The notes beneath the pieces were generated by a model. It was given only the letters and a program-made list of their open reading frames with translations, did not search any database and was not told the DNA's origin. The position numbers and the translations under genes were made by a program. This document shows positions 52,561 through 63,991 of a stretch of DNA of 64,000 bases, piece after piece (the stretch's first letter is position 1; every line of letters begins with the position of its first letter). The stretch comes from RH-AL1 sp965198485 (lineage in GTDB: Bacteria > Pseudomonadota > Alphaproteobacteria > Rhizobiales > Beijerinckiaceae). Location: positions 1,240,001-1,304,000 of the forward strand of contig CBDAPQ010000005.1 of assembly GCA_965198485.1 (NCBI GenBank). The letters are read 5' to 3'.

Positions 52561-54273
52561 GTGACCGACGCCACGATCAGAGATCGGTTGCACGTCGTAG
52601 CGCTCCTCATGCAACGGGGGCGTCGGGCGGCGCGTGGCCTCGCCGTCACGCCGGTGCGCGCGCTGCGCCGCGTGGGTTCGCGCGCGCCTGAACGGCTTCT
52701 CATCGCGCCGCAGGACATCCGCACCGCAGACCCGACAGTCGCCGCCGACATCGGGGCCGGCTACTTCGCGTTCGGTGGCAAGATCGTCAACGCCATGGGA
52801 CGCTCGCCCTTCGCACTCGAGCCGGGCTCGGACGCCTGGGCGCGCCAGCTCGCCGGCTTCGGCTGGCTTCGTCACCTGCGTGCCACCGACAATGTCGCGA
52901 TCCGCGCGCGAGCCAGGGGGCTCGTGGGCGACTTCCTCGACGTCCACGCGAAGCCCGGGCCCGCGCTGGCCTGGGAGCCGAGGGTGGCCGCCCGCCGCAC
53001 GCTGGCCTGGCTGTCGCAATCGCCGGTGATCCTCGCCGGTGCCGACCGCACCTTCTACAGCCGCTTCACGGCGGCCCTGGAGACGCATCGCGCCTTCCTC
53101 GAGCGCCAGCTCGGCGGCGCCCTTGCGGGTGACGACCGGCTGCTCGTCGCGCTGACGCTGGCCGAGTACGGGCTGTGCGTCGACGGCGCCGCCACCTTGC
53201 AGCGGCGCGGCACCGATGCGCTCGCCGTCGAGATCGCGACGCAGGTCACCCTCGACGGTGCCCCGGCCAGCCGCAACCCTCAGGTGCTGGTCGACGTGTT
53301 GCTCGACCTGCTGCCGCTGCGCCAAGCCTATGCCGCGCGCAGCGTGCCGGCGCCACAGCCGCTCCTCAACGCCATCGACCGCATGATGCCGATGCTGCGG
53401 CTGTTCCGCCACGGCGACGGCTCGCTGGCGCTCTTCAACGGCATGGGCCAGACCGCGCCCGAGCTCCTCGCCACCATCCTCGCCTATGACGACGCCCGCG
53501 CCCGGCCGCTCGGCAACGCGCCCTATGCCGGCTACCAGCGCCTGGAGGCTGGAGCCACAATTCTTGTCGTCGATGCCGGCGCATCGCCGCCGCGCGCCTT
53601 CTCCAGCGCGGCCCACGCCGGTTGCCTTTCGTTCGAGTTGTCCTCGGGCGCGCGCAAGGTCGTCATCAATTGCGGCGCGCCAGAGGGCGGGCGTGCCAGC
53701 GCCCGCGAAGCGGCGCGTTCCACCGCCGCGCATTCGACCCTCGTGATCGACGACACCTCCTCCTGCCGCTTCGCGTCGGGCGGCGTGCTCGGTCGTTGGC
53801 TCGGCGATCAGATCCTCGCCGGTCCGTCCCACGTTGTCGCCGGGCGCGACGAAGGCGACGGGACCGCCACGCTCGCCTTGTCTCACGACGGCTACATCCC
53901 ACGCTTCGGCACCGTCCATCACCGCGTGCTGACGCTCGCCGCCGTCGGCGACCGGCTCGACGGACACGATCGCCTTGTCGAGACGTCGCGGAGGCCGTCG
54001 GGCGCGATGCCCTACGCGCTGCGCTTCCACCTGCACCCGAGCTTCAAGGCGCGGGCGACGCCCGACGGCGCCGCGGTGCGGATCGATGCGCCCGACGGCG
54101 AGAGCTGGCTCTTCGAGAGCGATGCCGAGGCCTTCGTCGAGCCCTCGATCCTGTTCGCCGCGCCGGGAGGCCCGCGCCCGACGCTGCAGATCAAGGTGCC
54201 CGCCGAAGCCGGAGCGCGGCCCGAGATCCGCTGGAGTTTCCGCCGGCTGGCGATAGGCGACGCGCGACGCTGA
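52561..54273 (+). CDS. Heparinase II/III family protein
   Basis: A 570-residue protein starting with GTG. It has an alpha/alpha-toroid-like N-terminal region (WLRHLRATDN, then WEPRVAARRTLAWLSQSPVILAGADRTFYSRF) and a C-terminal beta-sandwich of the heparinase II/III type, with AAHAGCLSFELSSGARKVVINCGAP and RSTAAHSTLVIDDTSS. Such proteins in alphaproteobacteria occur beside rsmB and purH and may act on a cell-surface uronate polymer; here rsmB is 20 kb away. There is no clear signal peptide. Substrate unknown. It follows a 66-base gap after the remnants and faces the Mfd-like gene convergently. Confidence 0.85.
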   Translation: MTDATIRDRLHVVALLMQRGRRAARGLAVTPVRALRRVGSRAPERLLIAPQDIRTADPTVAADIGAGYFAFGGKIVNAMGRSPFALEPGSDAWARQLAGFGWLRHLRATDNVAIRARARGLVGDFLDVHAKPGPALAWEPRVAARRTLAWLSQSPVILAGADRTFYSRFTAALETHRAFLERQLGGALAGDDRLLVALTLAEYGLCVDGAATLQRRGTDALAVEIATQVTLDGAPASRNPQVLVDVLLDLLPLRQAYAARSVPAPQPLLNAIDRMMPMLRLFRHGDGSLALFNGMGQTAPELLATILAYDDARARPLGNAPYAGYQRLEAGATILVVDAGASPPRAFSSAAHAGCLSFELSSGARKVVINCGAPEGGRASAREAARSTAAHSTLVIDDTSSCRFASGGVLGRWLGDQILAGPSHVVAGRDEGDGTATLALSHDGYIPRFGTVHHRVLTLAAVGDRLDGHDRLVETSRRPSGAMPYALRFHLHPSFKARATPDGAAVRIDAPDGESWLFESDAEAFVEPSILFAAPGGPRPTLQIKVPAEAGARPEIRWSFRRLAIGDARR

Positions 54274-54486
54274 TGGGTCGGACGGTGGTCCGCTGGCACC
54301 TTCATCAAGACGCGGCTCGCCAGCGAGATCGAGCTCGACGCTTGGCCGCCCCGCACGGCACCTTCTGCACGAAGACTTGCAGCGGCCCCGCATCCGGATG
54401 CGGCAGCGTCGTTCGATCATACGCATGGCCGATCCGAGGCATCACCCTCGGGGGATCCGCGGCCGGTGAGGAGATGCAGCACGGGG

Positions 54487-57400
54487 TCAGTCGGGCTCAG
54501 GGCCTGCCAGATCCACGAGAACCCTCGCAAGAGTTTCCGACGCAACATGGCCGCCTTCGTCAATGATCAGCCGGCCGTTCTTCCAGCGCCCGGCCGTCGC
54601 TTCGGGCAGGCCTTTCGCCCGCTCCGCGTGTTTCGGCGCGAAGCTGAGCGCCGTCGCCTTCGGCCCGACGGCTACCGCGGTGACGCCGGCACGCTCCGCC
54701 AGGAGAGCGAGGTGCCGCGCGGAGAGGAGGCGGACCGTCTCCGCCGGCAAGTCGCCGAAGCGATCCTGCAGCTCGTCGCGCAGGTCGTCGATCGCCTCCT
54801 CGTCCGCCGCGGCGGCGAAACGCGCGTAGAGCTCGAGGCGGATCACCTCGTCGGGGACGTAGGCGACCGGGATGGAGGCGGATCCGGTGAGCTTCATCTC
54901 CGGCGGGCGCCGATCCTCGACGCGCTCGCCCTTGGCGGCGCGTACCGCGTCCTGCAGCAGGTGCTGGTAGAGCGAAGCGCCGATGAGACGCATGTGCCCG
55001 GCCTGCTCGTCGCCGACGAGATCGCCGCCGCCGCGCAAGTCCAGGTCGCGCGCGCTGAGCGTGAAGCCCGCCCCGAGCCGGTCGGCGGCGAGTAGCGCGG
55101 CCAGGCGCTCCGCCGTGGTCCTCGCAAGGTCCTCGTCGGCCGGGGCGAAGAGCGTCACGATGCCCTGCGCGCGGCCCCGCCCGACCCTGCCGCGCAGCTG
55201 ATGCAGCTGCGCGAGGCCGAACAATTCGGCGTTCCACACCAGCATGGTGTTGGCGCGCGGAACGTCGAGCCCGCTCTCGATCAGGGTCGTCGCCAGAAGG
55301 ACGTCGACGTCACCGCCGGCGAAGCGGACCATCGCCTCGTCGATTTCATTGGCCGGCAGGTCGCCATGCGCCACGGCGACCGTCAGGTCCGGAACCTGCC
55401 TGGCAAGCAGGTCCCGCACTTCGGCGACGTCCTCGATGCGCGGCACCACGACGAAGCTCTGGCCGCCGCGGCGCTTTTCCTTGATCAGTGCACTTTGCAC
55501 CACGGCGGGATCGAACGGCGAAAGGGCGGTGCGCACCGCCCGCCGGCGAGCGGGCGGCGCCGCCAGAAGGCTGACGTCCTGTACGCCGACGAGCGCGCCT
55601 TGCAGGGTACGCGGGATCGGCGTGGCGGAGAGCGCCAGATGGTGCGGCGCCATCGCGCGGATGGCCTCTTTCAACTTGGCGCCGAGCCGATGCTCCTCGT
55701 CGACGATGACGAGAGCGAGATCGGTGAAGACGACGCCTTCGGAGACCGCGGCCTGTGTCCCCACCACGATGCCGGCTTCGCCGCCGGCAAGCCTGCGCTT
55801 GGCGTCTTTGACCTCGTCGGCCGAGGCGAACCGGGAGAGATGCTCGACCCCGACGCCGCTGCCGGCGAAGCGCTTGCGGAACGTCTCGGCATGCTGGCGC
55901 GCGAGCACGGTGGTCGGCGCCACGAGCGCGACCTGACGGCCGCTCAGCGCCACCGCCGCGGCGGCGCGAAGGGCGACCTCCGTCTTGCCGAAGCCGACAT
56001 CGCCGCAGATCAGCCGGTTCATCGGCGTGCCGGAGGCGAGATCGGCCAGAACATCGGCGATGGCGGCGCGCTGGTCGACCGTCTCGGGATAGACGAACCC
56101 GGCGACGAACTTCGCCATCTCGCCCTTCGGCGGCACGACGGGCGGCGTCCTCGCCTCCGCACGCTCGCGCGCCATCGCAATCAGTCGAGCGGCTGCGTCC
56201 TCGACGTAACCGCTCACCTTGACGCGGCGCTTGTTCCACCCGTCGGTGTGCAGACGATCGAGCGAGACGCTGTCGGCCTCCGAACTGTAGCGCCAGAGCC
56301 TGTCGAACTCCTCGACGGGGGCGAGCAGCACGTCGCCGCCGTGATACTCCAAAGCCAGCATGTCGCCTTCGCCACCTTCGACCGCCACCGTCTGAAGCCC
56401 ACGAAGGATCGCGACGCCATGGTCCTCGTGGACGACGATATCGCCGGGCTGTGGCACCTGGCGCAGGCCCGGAAGCGCGCGGGCGCAATTGTTGTCGGCG
56501 AGGCGCGCGCCGAACACGTCGGTCACGGTGACGACGGCGAGCCCGGCCTCGTGGTCGATCACGCCGCCGTCGAAATCGCCCGAAAGCAGCCAGACGTCTC
56601 CGCGCGTCGCTTCGACATCGGCAAGGTCGCCGATCTCGCGAAGCGGACTTTTGAGCTTCTTCAGCATGCGTCGGAAGCGCTCCTGCTCGTGCGGCAAGCC
56701 GACGAGAACGACGCTGTGGCCGCTCGCGGCCTGGTCGCTCAGGAAGGCGACGAGCGCTCGCGAGGAATCGGCTGCGACGGCGAAGTTCGGCACCGGCTCG
56801 CAGCCGGACATGGAGCAGGAAAGATGGCGCCTGGAGAAGGCCGCCTCGAGCTCCTTCGTCGCGCCGTAGAGGTGAGCCGGCACGGTCGGAGCAGGCTCGC
56901 CTCTCGCGGCCAGGAGTCGTCGCGCCGCGTGAGCCTCCTCGACCCTGGTCCGAAACCGTCGGCAGCCTGCGAGAGCGTCTTCCTCCGAGGCCAACAGCGC
57001 GTCGGGCAGGAGTTCGAGCAGGGAGACGAGGTCGTGCCGGAACTCTGGAAGCCGATGCTCGATGCCCGGCTCTCGCGGGGCGTCCTCCGGCAGCGTCACT
57101 TCCGACGCGGGATCCAGCGTCAAGGCCTCGATCTCGGCCTCGGTGCGCTGGCTCGACGGATCGTAGACCCTGACGTGTTCCACGCGATCGTCGTCGCCCA
57201 GCATCAATCGCACCGGGCGATCGGCGCCGGCAGGAAACACGTCCACGGTTTGGCCCTGAAGTGCAATCTCGCCGGGATCGTCGACCCGGTGCTCGACGAG
57301 ATAGCCGGTGCGCATGGCGAAGGCTTTCAGCGCGGTGCGGTCCAGCATCGTGTTTTTCGCGATCGCGAAGCTCTCCTGCGGCGGCGCCACCTTCTGCAGG

Positions 57401-57780
57401 ATCGCTTCGGGGCTTGTCACCACGAGCCGCGGGCTTTCACCCGTGGTGGCGAGCGCCTGCAGCACGGCGAGTCGCCCGCCCATCACCTCGCGCGAGGGCG
57501 ACACGCGATCGTAGGGAAGGCAGTCCCAGGGCTGGAACAGCATGATCGCGTGCGAGCGAAGCAGCGGGCGCAGGGCCCGGGCGATCTCCTCCGCGCGCCG
57601 CTCGTCGACCGCCAGGAACAGCGCGTCGCCGGTCTGCCCGGCCAACGCCCGTGCGAGTCGCAGCGCGACCGCCAGCGGGCGGACGGCGGTCACGCCCTGT
57701 TCCGGCCTCGGAGCACCGCCTGGAACGAGCTCGCGCTCCTGCAGTGCCGTCTTCACCGATCCACGCATGACAACCCTCAC
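54487..57780 (-). CDS. Mfd-family transcription-repair coupling helicase (possible paralogue)
   Basis: A 1097-residue protein with the layout of Mfd: UvrB-like N-terminal domains (LFQPWDCLPYDRVSPSREVMGGRLAVL), an RNA polymerase-interaction domain (PGDIVVHEDHGVAILRGLQ), the helicase core, and a C-terminal TRCF domain (PDEVIRLELYARFAAAADEEAIDDLRDELQDRFG). Walker A is GDVGFGKTEVAL. The helicase motif II is DEEHRLG instead of the usual DEEQxFG, and SATPIPRTL and QLRGRVGRG are present. It is about 60 residues shorter than classical Mfd. Many alphaproteobacteria have two Mfd-like genes; the changed motif suggests that this is the second. It would displace stalled RNA polymerase. Confidence 0.85.
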   Translation of the reverse strand: MRVVMRGSVKTALQERELVPGGAPRPEQGVTAVRPLAVALRLARALAGQTGDALFLAVDERRAEEIARALRPLLRSHAIMLFQPWDCLPYDRVSPSREVMGGRLAVLQALATTGESPRLVVTSPEAILQKVAPPQESFAIAKNTMLDRTALKAFAMRTGYLVEHRVDDPGEIALQGQTVDVFPAGADRPVRLMLGDDDRVEHVRVYDPSSQRTEAEIEALTLDPASEVTLPEDAPREPGIEHRLPEFRHDLVSLLELLPDALLASEEDALAGCRRFRTRVEEAHAARRLLAARGEPAPTVPAHLYGATKELEAAFSRRHLSCSMSGCEPVPNFAVAADSSRALVAFLSDQAASGHSVVLVGLPHEQERFRRMLKKLKSPLREIGDLADVEATRGDVWLLSGDFDGGVIDHEAGLAVVTVTDVFGARLADNNCARALPGLRQVPQPGDIVVHEDHGVAILRGLQTVAVEGGEGDMLALEYHGGDVLLAPVEEFDRLWRYSSEADSVSLDRLHTDGWNKRRVKVSGYVEDAAARLIAMARERAEARTPPVVPPKGEMAKFVAGFVYPETVDQRAAIADVLADLASGTPMNRLICGDVGFGKTEVALRAAAAVALSGRQVALVAPTTVLARQHAETFRKRFAGSGVGVEHLSRFASADEVKDAKRRLAGGEAGIVVGTQAAVSEGVVFTDLALVIVDEEHRLGAKLKEAIRAMAPHHLALSATPIPRTLQGALVGVQDVSLLAAPPARRRAVRTALSPFDPAVVQSALIKEKRRGGQSFVVVPRIEDVAEVRDLLARQVPDLTVAVAHGDLPANEIDEAMVRFAGGDVDVLLATTLIESGLDVPRANTMLVWNAELFGLAQLHQLRGRVGRGRAQGIVTLFAPADEDLARTTAERLAALLAADRLGAGFTLSARDLDLRGGGDLVGDEQAGHMRLIGASLYQHLLQDAVRAAKGERVEDRRPPEMKLTGSASIPVAYVPDEVIRLELYARFAAAADEEAIDDLRDELQDRFGDLPAETVRLLSARHLALLAERAGVTAVAVGPKATALSFAPKHAERAKGLPEATAGRWKNGRLIIDEGGHVASETLARVLVDLAGPEPD

Positions 57781-57945
57781 TCGCCCGAGCGCTTCAATCT
57801 CGCCGGGCGGCGGGTGGTTTCAGTGAAAGCCGGGGATGGATCGCCGCGGCCTGTCGGTCGGCGGGCGGCACCATCGCGCCATATCCGCTTCGATCCCGGG
57901 CGCGGCTCGTGTAAGCCGTCGGTCGCGCTTGAGAGATCCTCGATC

Positions 57946-58527
57946 ATGAGCCTGGTGCACCCGGGCGACGCCACCATGACGGCCGACGCCTTCCTCGCCT
58001 GGAGCGCGCGGCAGGCCGACGACGCGCGTCACGAGCTTCTCGACGGGCACGTCCACGTCATGGCCGCCGAGCGTGCCGTCCACGCCCGCACAAAACTCGC
58101 CGTAACGGGCCTGCTGCAATCCGGGATCTCGCGCGCCGGCCTCGCCTGCGAGACGTTCGTCGACGGCATGGCGGTCCGGGTCGACGACGCCACCGTCTTC
58201 GAGCCCGACGCCTTCGTGCGATGCGGCGCGCCGCTGCCGGACGACGCTGTCGTCGTCGTCGACCCGATCATCGTCGTCGAAGTCGCCTCACCCTCGACCC
58301 AGCGCGTGGATGCCCTGCTGAAGCTGACGCGCTACTTCCGCAACGTATCGATCGTGCACTACCTCATCGTCTTGCCGAGCGAGCGGATCGTGCTCCATCA
58401 CCGACGTGGCACGGGCGACGGGATCGAGACCACGATCCACGCGGCGGGCGTCTTGCGCCTCGATCCGCCGGGGATCGACCTCGATCTTGCAGCGCTGTTC
58501 CCGACGGCGTTCGACCCCGCGACCTGA
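57946..58527 (+). CDS. Uma2 family putative endonuclease (DUF820)
   Basis: A 193-residue protein with a PD-(D/E)xK fold. FEPDAFVRC and IIVVEVASPSTQRVDALLKLTRYF carry the D, E-x-(V) and K residues of the active site. The N-terminal part has HELLDGHVHVMAAERAVHARTKLAV. Uma2 proteins are common in cyanobacteria and some proteobacteria and are of unknown function. The start at 57946 has GAGAG upstream; 57976 is an alternative. It is divergent from the Mfd-like gene and 79 bases before a DUF433 gene. Confidence 0.88.
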   Translation: MSLVHPGDATMTADAFLAWSARQADDARHELLDGHVHVMAAERAVHARTKLAVTGLLQSGISRAGLACETFVDGMAVRVDDATVFEPDAFVRCGAPLPDDAVVVVDPIIVVEVASPSTQRVDALLKLTRYFRNVSIVHYLIVLPSERIVLHHRRGTGDGIETTIHAAGVLRLDPPGIDLDLAALFPTAFDPAT

Positions 58528-58606
58528 GCGGGACCGGGTGAGGCTGGGCATCGCGGCCCGGCCCGGGTCATGTTGACCGCAACAGCCGCACGGCTCGGAG
58601 CGCATC

Positions 58607-58831
58607 ATGAGCGAGATTGGACCCATCACGTCGGACCCGGATCATTGCGGAGGCCATCCGTGCCTGCGCGGGCTCAGGATCCGCGTCAAGGACGTGCTCG
58701 ACCTGCTCGCCGCCGACGCATCGAGGGAGGAGATCCTGGCCGATTACCCGCTGCTGGAGGCGGGTGACATCACCGCGGCGCTCGAATATGCGGCGCGGCA
58801 GAGCGATTATCCGATCTTGCATTTCGCCTGA
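58607..58831 (+). CDS. DUF433 protein (antitoxin-like)
   Basis: A 74-residue protein with the DUF433 signature: ITSDPDHCGGHPCLRGLRIRVKDVLDLLAADASREEILADYPLL, then DITAALEYAARQ. These winged-helix-like proteins often accompany a DUF5615 (PIN-like) toxin; none is present. Instead it follows the Uma2 gene on the same strand. It ends 6 bases before the convergent ilvC stop. Confidence 0.9.
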   Translation: MSEIGPITSDPDHCGGHPCLRGLRIRVKDVLDLLAADASREEILADYPLLEAGDITAALEYAARQSDYPILHFA

Positions 58832-58837
58832 TGCGCC

Positions 58838-59857
<1,020 letters not shown>

Positions 59858-59975
59858 GATGAGGCTGGTCCTTGAGACTTGATCTTGGAGAGGGTGGCGG
59901 CGTTCTAGGGGGCGAGGGGCGACAGGTAAAGCGTCGCAGGTTGGGACGCCGCCTTTACGCTCTGGCAACCCTTCC

Positions 59976-60842
59976 GTGATCAAGATTCGACGACCTGCCA
60001 CTTCCGGCACGACGATGGGCGACATGGACCTCCGTCCGCATCACCCGCGAGCCCGCATCCTGCTCGTGGACGACACCGAGCTGAACCGCGACATCGTCGA
60101 GGCGATCCTGACGCGCGCCGGCTTCGCCGTGGACGTCGCCGCCGACGGCGAGAGCGCTTGGGAGCTGACCTGGAGCCGCTATTACGACCTCGTGCTCATG
60201 GACCTCGTGATGCCGGGCATGAGCGGCTTCGAGGCGGCGGCGCGCATCCGCGCCCGCGAAGGCGTGATGTCGGGCGTACCGATCGCCGCGCTGACCGCGA
60301 GCCACGAGCCCGACGCGGAGCAGTACGCGTTGTGGTCGGGCATCGACGAATTCATCGCCAAGCCGATCGGGCCCGAAGCTCTCGTGACCCGGGTCGACGA
60401 GATACTCGCCGAACGGCAGAGCGCCGGCGACGACTGGCTGCCGGTGTGGCGCCTCCATGCTTTCGCCGATTGGACGCGCCACCTCGACGGGGACGCCGCG
60501 GGCGATTGCCTGGACGAGCTCGACCTGCTGCTGGGCGAAGCTGCCGCCGCCATCCACGTCCACGCCACCGGCTCCGAGCGGTTCTTGCGCACCGCCACCA
60601 ATCTCCAGGATCTCGCGGGTCGCTACGGCTTCGACGAGATCGCCGGCATCTGCGCCCTCTACCGGGAGGCGCAGCCGCGCCCGGCGCGCTCGCGCGACCC
60701 CAACCTGCTCGGCGCCATCGGTCGCGCCCGCTACGCCATCAAGGTGTGGCGGCAGGATCACGCGCCGCCGCCGCCACCCGGCCGGTTCGCCCGCACGCTG
60801 ATCAGCGTGGGCAGCCTGTTCGGCGGCCGGCAGGCGGCGTAG
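59976..60842 (+). CDS. Response regulator with HPt-like C-terminal half lacking histidine
   Basis: A protein of up to 288 residues. The receiver domain (about 26-145) has ILLVDDTELNRDIVEAIL, phosphoacceptor Asp in YYDLVLMDLVMPGMSG, and the KPIG lysine. The C-terminal half (about 160-245) is helical; LDELDLLLGEAAAAIHVHA, then RFLRTATNLQDLAGRYGFDEI, has HPt-like spacing, but the HxLKG histidine is replaced. The GTG start at 59976 is not certain; ATG at 60015 (MGDMDLRPHH) is an alternative. It sits between ilvC and ilvN and is divergent from ilvC. No kinase is next to it. Confidence 0.82.
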   Translation: MIKIRRPATSGTTMGDMDLRPHHPRARILLVDDTELNRDIVEAILTRAGFAVDVAADGESAWELTWSRYYDLVLMDLVMPGMSGFEAAARIRAREGVMSGVPIAALTASHEPDAEQYALWSGIDEFIAKPIGPEALVTRVDEILAERQSAGDDWLPVWRLHAFADWTRHLDGDAAGDCLDELDLLLGEAAAAIHVHATGSERFLRTATNLQDLAGRYGFDEIAGICALYREAQPRPARSRDPNLLGAIGRARYAIKVWRQDHAPPPPPGRFARTLISVGSLFGGRQAA

Positions 60843-61264
60843 ACCTGATTGGGAGTACGAGAAGGCAGTACGCGGCGTCATGAGTCGATCAGGATCGGCT
60901 TCGGTGATTTCGCAAGTGTTCAACAGCGGCGTGAAAGGTTGTTGGTGACGCCGAGGGAGAGCGTGCCGTGGTGCGGCTGGCGAGCAGGTAGACGTGGAAC
61001 GTCAGGGCTCGACCTCCGCCCGTCCGGGGCGCCGCAGGCGGGCCCGGAACCCATGACAACGCGGATGCAGGATCATGGGAACGTTGCGGCTTGTTCTGCG
61101 CGCACGGTGTCATCGGTTCCGGACTCGCGCTCTCGCGCGCCCCGAAAGACGAGCGTTGCAGCGCGTCGAAGTGCGGTGCTGGGTTGGTGCATGAAGGCCC
61201 TTGAAAAGGTGGTCTCCTGTGTTTGACGACGTCAACGCGGCTTGCCGTCATCATGCTGACCTGA
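60843..61264. other. Gap between response regulator and ilvN
   Basis: This 422-base stretch has no intact gene. It contains the GIY-YIG remnant given separately (60920-61002) and, upstream of it on the minus strand, the GC-rich CCGGAACCC-type sequence common before such genes. I see nothing else. Confidence 0.5.
60920..61002 (-). pseudogene. GIY-YIG nuclease remnant
   Basis: One minus-strand frame reads TFHVYLLASR; one base over, it continues HGTLSLGVTNNLSRRC and stops (60920-60922). Joined, this matches the N-terminus of short GIY-YIG domain proteins (xFHVYLLASRxxGTLYVGVTNDLxRRVxEH). The start ATG has become ACG, a frameshift follows LASR, and a stop cuts the rest. Confidence 0.6.
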
Positions 61265-61843
61265 CTAGGGCATCTTCTCGGACCCGCGGGTGATCGCGGC
61301 GATGCCGGTGCGTGACACCTCCACCAGCCCGATCGGCCGCATCAGGTCGACGAAATGGTCGATCTTGCTCGCCGCGCCGGTCATCTCGAAGACGAAGCTG
61401 TCGATCGAGGCATCGATGACGCGGCCGCGGAAGGCCTCGGCGAGGCGCAGCGCCTCCTGGCGATCCTCGCCGCGGCCGGCAACCTTGATCATGGCGAGCT
61501 CCCGCTCGATGGCGTGGCCGCGCAGCGTCAGGTCGGTGATCGAATGCACCGGCACCAGCCGGTCGAGCTGCAGCGTGACCTGCTCGATCTCCTCCGGCGT
61601 GCCGGTCGTGACGATGGTGATGCGCGAGAGCTGGTCGGAATGCGCCACCTCGGCCACCGTCAAACTGGCGATGTTGTAGCCGCGACCGGAGAACATGCCG
61701 ACGACGCGGGCCAGCACGCCGGGCTCGTTGTCGACGAGCACCGAGAGCGTGTGGGTCTCCAGCGCGTGCGGCCGGGGCGGCGCGGTGTACGGCGAGGGCG
61801 GCTGCGGGGTCAGGACGTTCATGGGGGTCTCGGTCGTCGTCAT
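61265..61843 (-). CDS. ilvN: Acetolactate synthase small (regulatory) subunit
   Basis: A 192-residue regulatory subunit that activates IlvB and confers valine feedback inhibition. The ACT domain reads LSVLVDNEPGVLARVVGMFSGRGYNIASLTV. HSITDLTLRGHAIERELAMIKV and the C-terminal FEMTGAASKIDHFVDLMRPIGLVEVSRTGIAAITRG match the family. The first 28 residues form a Pro-rich extension. I chose the ATG at 61843; longer frames upstream are not family-like. It follows ilvB by 106 bases, probably on the same transcript. Confidence 0.96.
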   Translation of the reverse strand: MTTTETPMNVLTPQPPSPYTAPPRPHALETHTLSVLVDNEPGVLARVVGMFSGRGYNIASLTVAEVAHSDQLSRITIVTTGTPEEIEQVTLQLDRLVPVHSITDLTLRGHAIERELAMIKVAGRGEDRQEALRLAEAFRGRVIDASIDSFVFEMTGAASKIDHFVDLMRPIGLVEVSRTGIAAITRGSEKMP

Positions 61844-61949
61844 CCCGGGCCGCCGAAGGCAAATCCGGAAACCGGTGCTCTTGCATAATATGGTGAAGGA
61901 CGCCGGTGCCGGCTTCTTGCCTCGGCGAGCCACGGCATGACGGAGGTCG

Positions 61950-63779
<1,830 letters not shown>

Positions 63780-63832
63780 GGCCCTGTTCCGTTCGGGTTC
63801 ATTCGGCAGGAGATCGGATGACTGAAGACAAT

Positions 63833-63853
63833 AAAAAAGGCCCTCGAGGGGCC
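63833..63853 (-). terminator. Intrinsic terminator (attenuator) before ilvB
   Basis: On the minus strand AGGCCC, loop CTCGA, GGGCCT is followed by a run of T (six T including the last stem base) at 63833-63838. It lies between the leader peptide stop and the ilvB start. A stretch TCGAGG at 63890-63895, inside the last leader codons, can pair with CCTCGA at 63844-63849 and would prevent the terminator from forming. Confidence 0.8.
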
Positions 63854-63885
63854 TGGAAACGCGCCATCGGCGGGTTCGCGAAGCC

Positions 63886-63951
63886 TCAGCCTCGACCCGT
63901 CTCCAGCGCGCGACGTACAATAAGCTTCAGCGTCAAGATCGAACCTCTCAT
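63886..63951 (-). CDS. ilvBN leader peptide
   Basis: A 21-codon frame starting ATG at 63951. Residues 5-12 are ILTLKLIV, a run with two Ile, three Leu and one Val; another Leu follows at residue 16. The stop is 33 bases before the terminator hairpin. Such codon runs let ribosome stalling report shortage of charged branched-chain tRNAs. The predicted transcription start is only a few bases upstream, so the peptide is nearly leaderless, as reported for trpL in Sinorhizobium. Confidence 0.75.
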   Translation of the reverse strand: MRGSILTLKLIVRRALETGRG

Positions 63952-63961
63952 CAGATGGACC

Positions 63962-63991
63962 CTACTAGGCAAAATCAGGTAAAGATGTCAA
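63962..63991 (-). promoter_or_regulatory. Predicted ilvBN promoter
   Basis: On the minus strand TTGACA (63991-63986) is a perfect -35 consensus. After 18 bases TAGTAG (63967-63962) is a -10-like box; CCTAGT, with a 16-base spacer, is an alternative. Transcription would start near 63955, just before the leader ATG. Confidence 0.6.
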
